Positions 16,731 to 18,069 of a stretch of 18,069 bases of DNA are shown here, one piece after another (position 1 is the first letter of the stretch; each line of letters opens with the position of its first letter). Origin of the DNA: Candidatus Omnitrophota bacterium (lineage in GTDB: Bacteria; Omnitrophota; Koll11; Aquiviventales; Aquiviventaceae); NCBI GenBank assembly GCA_016196415.1, contig JACPXS010000030.1, positions 1 through 18,069 of the forward strand. The letters run 5' to 3'. Below the pieces are notes generated by a model. That model was given only the letters and a program-made list of their open reading frames with translations, did not search any database and was not told the DNA's origin. A program made the translations under genes and the position numbers.

Positions 16731-16765
16731 GACACGGCCTCATTGCAGGCCGTGTCTTATTTTCT
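16731..16765 (+). terminator. Perfect rho-independent terminator before the receiver gene
   Basis: A perfect 10-bp stem (GACACGGCCT at 16731-16740 with AGGCCGTGTC at 16747-16756) with loop CATTGC is followed by TTATTTTCT. It lies about 80 bases upstream of the ATG at 16848, so it either ends a free-standing RNA or acts as a conditional attenuator for that gene. Confidence 0.9.
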
Positions 16766-16847
16766 CTGAAGGGATGTGGCCTGACGCGTTGCGGCCACGC
16801 GCCGACGGAGCGCACGCATCGTCTCATCCCAGGAGATCCAGGAGATC

Positions 16848-17204
16848 ATGATTGTCGCGGTCGTTGATGATGTCATCTTCCGGTCGAAGATCGAAACGGC
16901 TGCAGCCCCGTTGCGTGTTCCCCTCGCGTTCGCGACAGACGAAGCGTCGGCGGCGGCGCTCCTGACCGCCGGGGCGCCCTGGCCGTTGATTCTCGTGGAT
17001 CTCAATCTCACCACCAATGATCCGCTGGCCATCATCACGGCGATTCGCCGGCGCGCTCCAGTGAGCCACATCGTAGGCTACGCTTCCCACCAACAACATG
17101 CCCTGCAGGTCAGCGCCCAGGAGGCGGGTTGTACCGTCGTTCTGCCCCGCTCCGTGTTCGTTCAGCAGCTGCCGGCCCTCATCACGCTCGCGGCTCAGCA
17201 CTAG
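16848..17204 (+). CDS. Small stand-alone receiver-like protein
   Basis: This 118-residue protein fits a single CheY-like receiver fold with no output domain. The acidic pair D7-D8 follows the first strand (IVAVVDD), D51 in LILVDLNL is the likely phospho-acceptor, and S80 (VGYASH) stands at the Thr/Ser switch position. The usual Lys of the last strand appears to be Arg (VLPRS, R101), so it may be a degenerate or pseudo-receiver. The ATG at 16848 is preceded by two tandem copies of CCAGGAGAT (16829-16846), giving two possible ribosome sites. No kinase is adjacent. Its transcription may depend on the structured RNA and terminator upstream. I do not know a specific function. Confidence 0.75.
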   Translation: MIVAVVDDVIFRSKIETAAAPLRVPLAFATDEASAAALLTAGAPWPLILVDLNLTTNDPLAIITAIRRRAPVSHIVGYASHQQHALQVSAQEAGCTVVLPRSVFVQQLPALITLAAQH

Positions 17205-17522
17205 AACCGGTTTCATCAATTCCTCTGTGCAGCGGGTAGCGGCTGATCGGGCCCCCACTGGCCCGCAGCCGACGACGTCCTTCGACTCCGCTCAGGACGT
17301 CGTCCCGAGCGAGGCAGCGCCGAGTCGAGGGACGACGGCGAGCGTCCGGCGCGGCGAGGACCAGTGGGGTGGCAGCCGATCGGACCCGCCCCATGAAGGG
17401 ATGTATGAAACCGCTTCTAGCCATTACGCATCTGGCGGGGGACATTGCTCGCATTCTCGGGTAGAATAAGCGCACACCATGGGATCATCGAACCTGCGCA
17501 GCCATCATCCTGAATCGACCCG
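17205..17522. other. Intergenic region with inverted repeats and a weak promoter
   Basis: About 318 bases without a convincing gene. It contains the inverted-repeat complex at 17253-17369. A -10-like TAGAAT at 17462-17467 may serve the nuclease gene, with a transcript start near 17474 and a leader of about 50 bases; no good -35 is seen. A 19-codon open frame at 17405 is not supported. Confidence 0.5.
17253..17369. repeat. Nested inverted-repeat complex
   Basis: Outer arms CCCCACTGG (17253-17261) and CCAGTGGGG (17361-17369) are perfect. Inside, GACGACGTCCT (17271-17281) and AGGACGTCGTC (17294-17304) form a perfect 11-bp stem with a 12-base loop TCGACTCCGCTC. A second arm, CGAGTCGAGGGACG (17321-17334), could pair instead with the CGTCCTTCGACTCCG side with few mismatches, so alternative folds exist. 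The TCGACTCCGCTCAGGA motif resembles dispersed palindromic repeats seen in many bacterial genomes. No ORF-encoding element is present. Confidence 0.65.
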
Positions 17523-18069
17523 ATGCAGCTTTCCGCCACGACGCTGAAGTTGTTCCAGGAGTGCCCCCGCTGTTTTTGGGTGCATCTCAACAAAAAAATC
17601 GAGCGGCCGCGCGGGCCGTTTCCCTCACTCCCGTCCGGGATCGATCGCGTGCTCAAGGGCTACTTTGACACGTATCGCCAGCAAGGCGTCCTCCCGCCGC
17701 TCATTCACGGCAAGCTCGACGGGAAGCTGGCGACCAGCGCGCTGACGCTTGGGTTCAACGATCCCCGCGTGAAGGCCCGGTTGTGGGGCAAGCTGGATGA
17801 CTGCGTGATCCTGCCGGATCACCGTCTGGCGCCGCTGGATCACAAGACCCGCGCCTCGGCGCCCGACGATCTCAGCTACACCCAGAAGTACTACCAATTT
17901 CAAATGGATGTCTACACACTCCTCCTGGAACGGAATGGGCACCAGACGAGCCGCACGGCGTACGTCGTGTACTACTTTCCGCTCGACGGGGCGCTCCATC
18001 ACGGATTTCCCTTCGGGGTCGCGGTGCACAAGATTCCCACCAACCCGGATGGCGCCTACGAGATCTTCA
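17523..18069 (+). CDS. PD-(D/E)XK nuclease family protein, partial
   Basis: The gene runs off the end of the window; 182 residues are visible. The N-terminus LSATTLKLFQECPRCFWV is typical of the RecB/AddB/Cas4-like PD-(D/E)XK group (S-x-L-x-x-F-x-x-C-P). The nuclease core is visible: D92/D93 in KLDDCVI, D106-H-K108 in APLDHKT, and Q127-x3-Y131 (QFQMDVY), the QxxxY motif. ATG 17523 is the first start after an in-frame stop at 17511; no ribosome site is seen. C14 and C17 are at the N-terminus; whether later cysteines complete an Fe-S cluster cannot be seen. No cas genes or CRISPR repeats are in the window, so a general DNA-repair or processing role is as likely as a Cas4-type one. Confidence 0.85.
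   Translation, partial: MQLSATTLKLFQECPRCFWVHLNKKIERPRGPFPSLPSGIDRVLKGYFDTYRQQGVLPPLIHGKLDGKLATSALTLGFNDPRVKARLWGKLDDCVILPDHRLAPLDHKTRASAPDDLSYTQKYYQFQMDVYTLLLERNGHQTSRTAYVVYYFPLDGALHHGFPFGVAVHKIPTNPDGAYEIF

Noticed and set aside
17405..17464. 19-codon frame after a GAAGG-like site
   Set aside because: Too short, no homology, and it runs into the TAGAAT element; likely chance.
17479..17547. ATG 11 bases after TAGAAT as start of the nuclease gene
   Set aside because: It is out of frame with the nuclease and reaches a stop after 22 codons; the in-frame ATG is at 17523.
1..18069. CRISPR array, tRNA or rRNA genes, transposase
   Set aside because: No regularly spaced repeats, no cloverleaf with a T-loop GTTCNANNC motif, no rRNA signatures and no transposase-like ORF were seen on either strand.

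Overview
The window comes from a high-GC, Gram-negative-type bacterium. It encodes an outer-membrane factor, a periplasmic adaptor, an inner-membrane RND pump and a cytoplasmic NagZ of the recycling type. No rRNA, tRNA or CRISPR array was seen. The sequence alone does not fix the phylum; an uncultured lineage such as Omnitrophota or Nitrospirota would fit, but this is a weak inference. Codon and base use look even throughout, except for a short AT-rich stretch near 16405-16440.

Region 1 (about 270-10475, plus strand) is a copper/silver export operon of about 10.2 kb. A sigma70-type promoter carries two tandem CsoR-like operators. It drives csoR, a small secreted Cys-rich protein, a TolC/CusC-type outer-membrane factor whose reading frame is broken, a CusB-type adaptor with three N-terminal metal-binding segments, a CusA-type RND pump with the copper methionine triad, a CPC-type P1B-1 ATPase, a secreted Cys/His protein and a DUF2231 membrane protein. 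Most genes overlap or lie within a few bases of each other. The expected scheme is that Cu(I) releases CsoR, the ATPase moves Cu(I) out of the cytoplasm, and the CusCBA assembly moves it across the outer membrane. As read here the outer-membrane channel is interrupted. A hairpin-rich stretch ending in a strong terminator (10440-10474) closes the region.

Region 2 (10545-11347) is tatC on its own promoter, which lies so close to the ATG that the mRNA should be leaderless.

Region 3 (11360-16408) is a peptidoglycan-recycling cluster. A minus-strand operon murQ, anmK, SSS-family sodium symporter is divergent from nagZ. The intergenic region holds a long imperfect palindrome between two extended -10 promoters, each exactly 9 bases from its ATG. 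NagZ releases GlcNAc from muropeptides, AnmK phosphorylates anhydro-MurNAc and MurQ converts MurNAc-6-P to GlcNAc-6-P. The symporter may import a substrate of this pathway.

Region 4 (16341-18069) has a palindromic repeat fused to the 3' end of nagZ, a structured RNA resembling a GEMM/c-di-GMP-I riboswitch with a perfect downstream terminator, a small receiver-like protein, a complex inverted-repeat region, and the start of a PD-(D/E)XK nuclease gene cut by the window edge.
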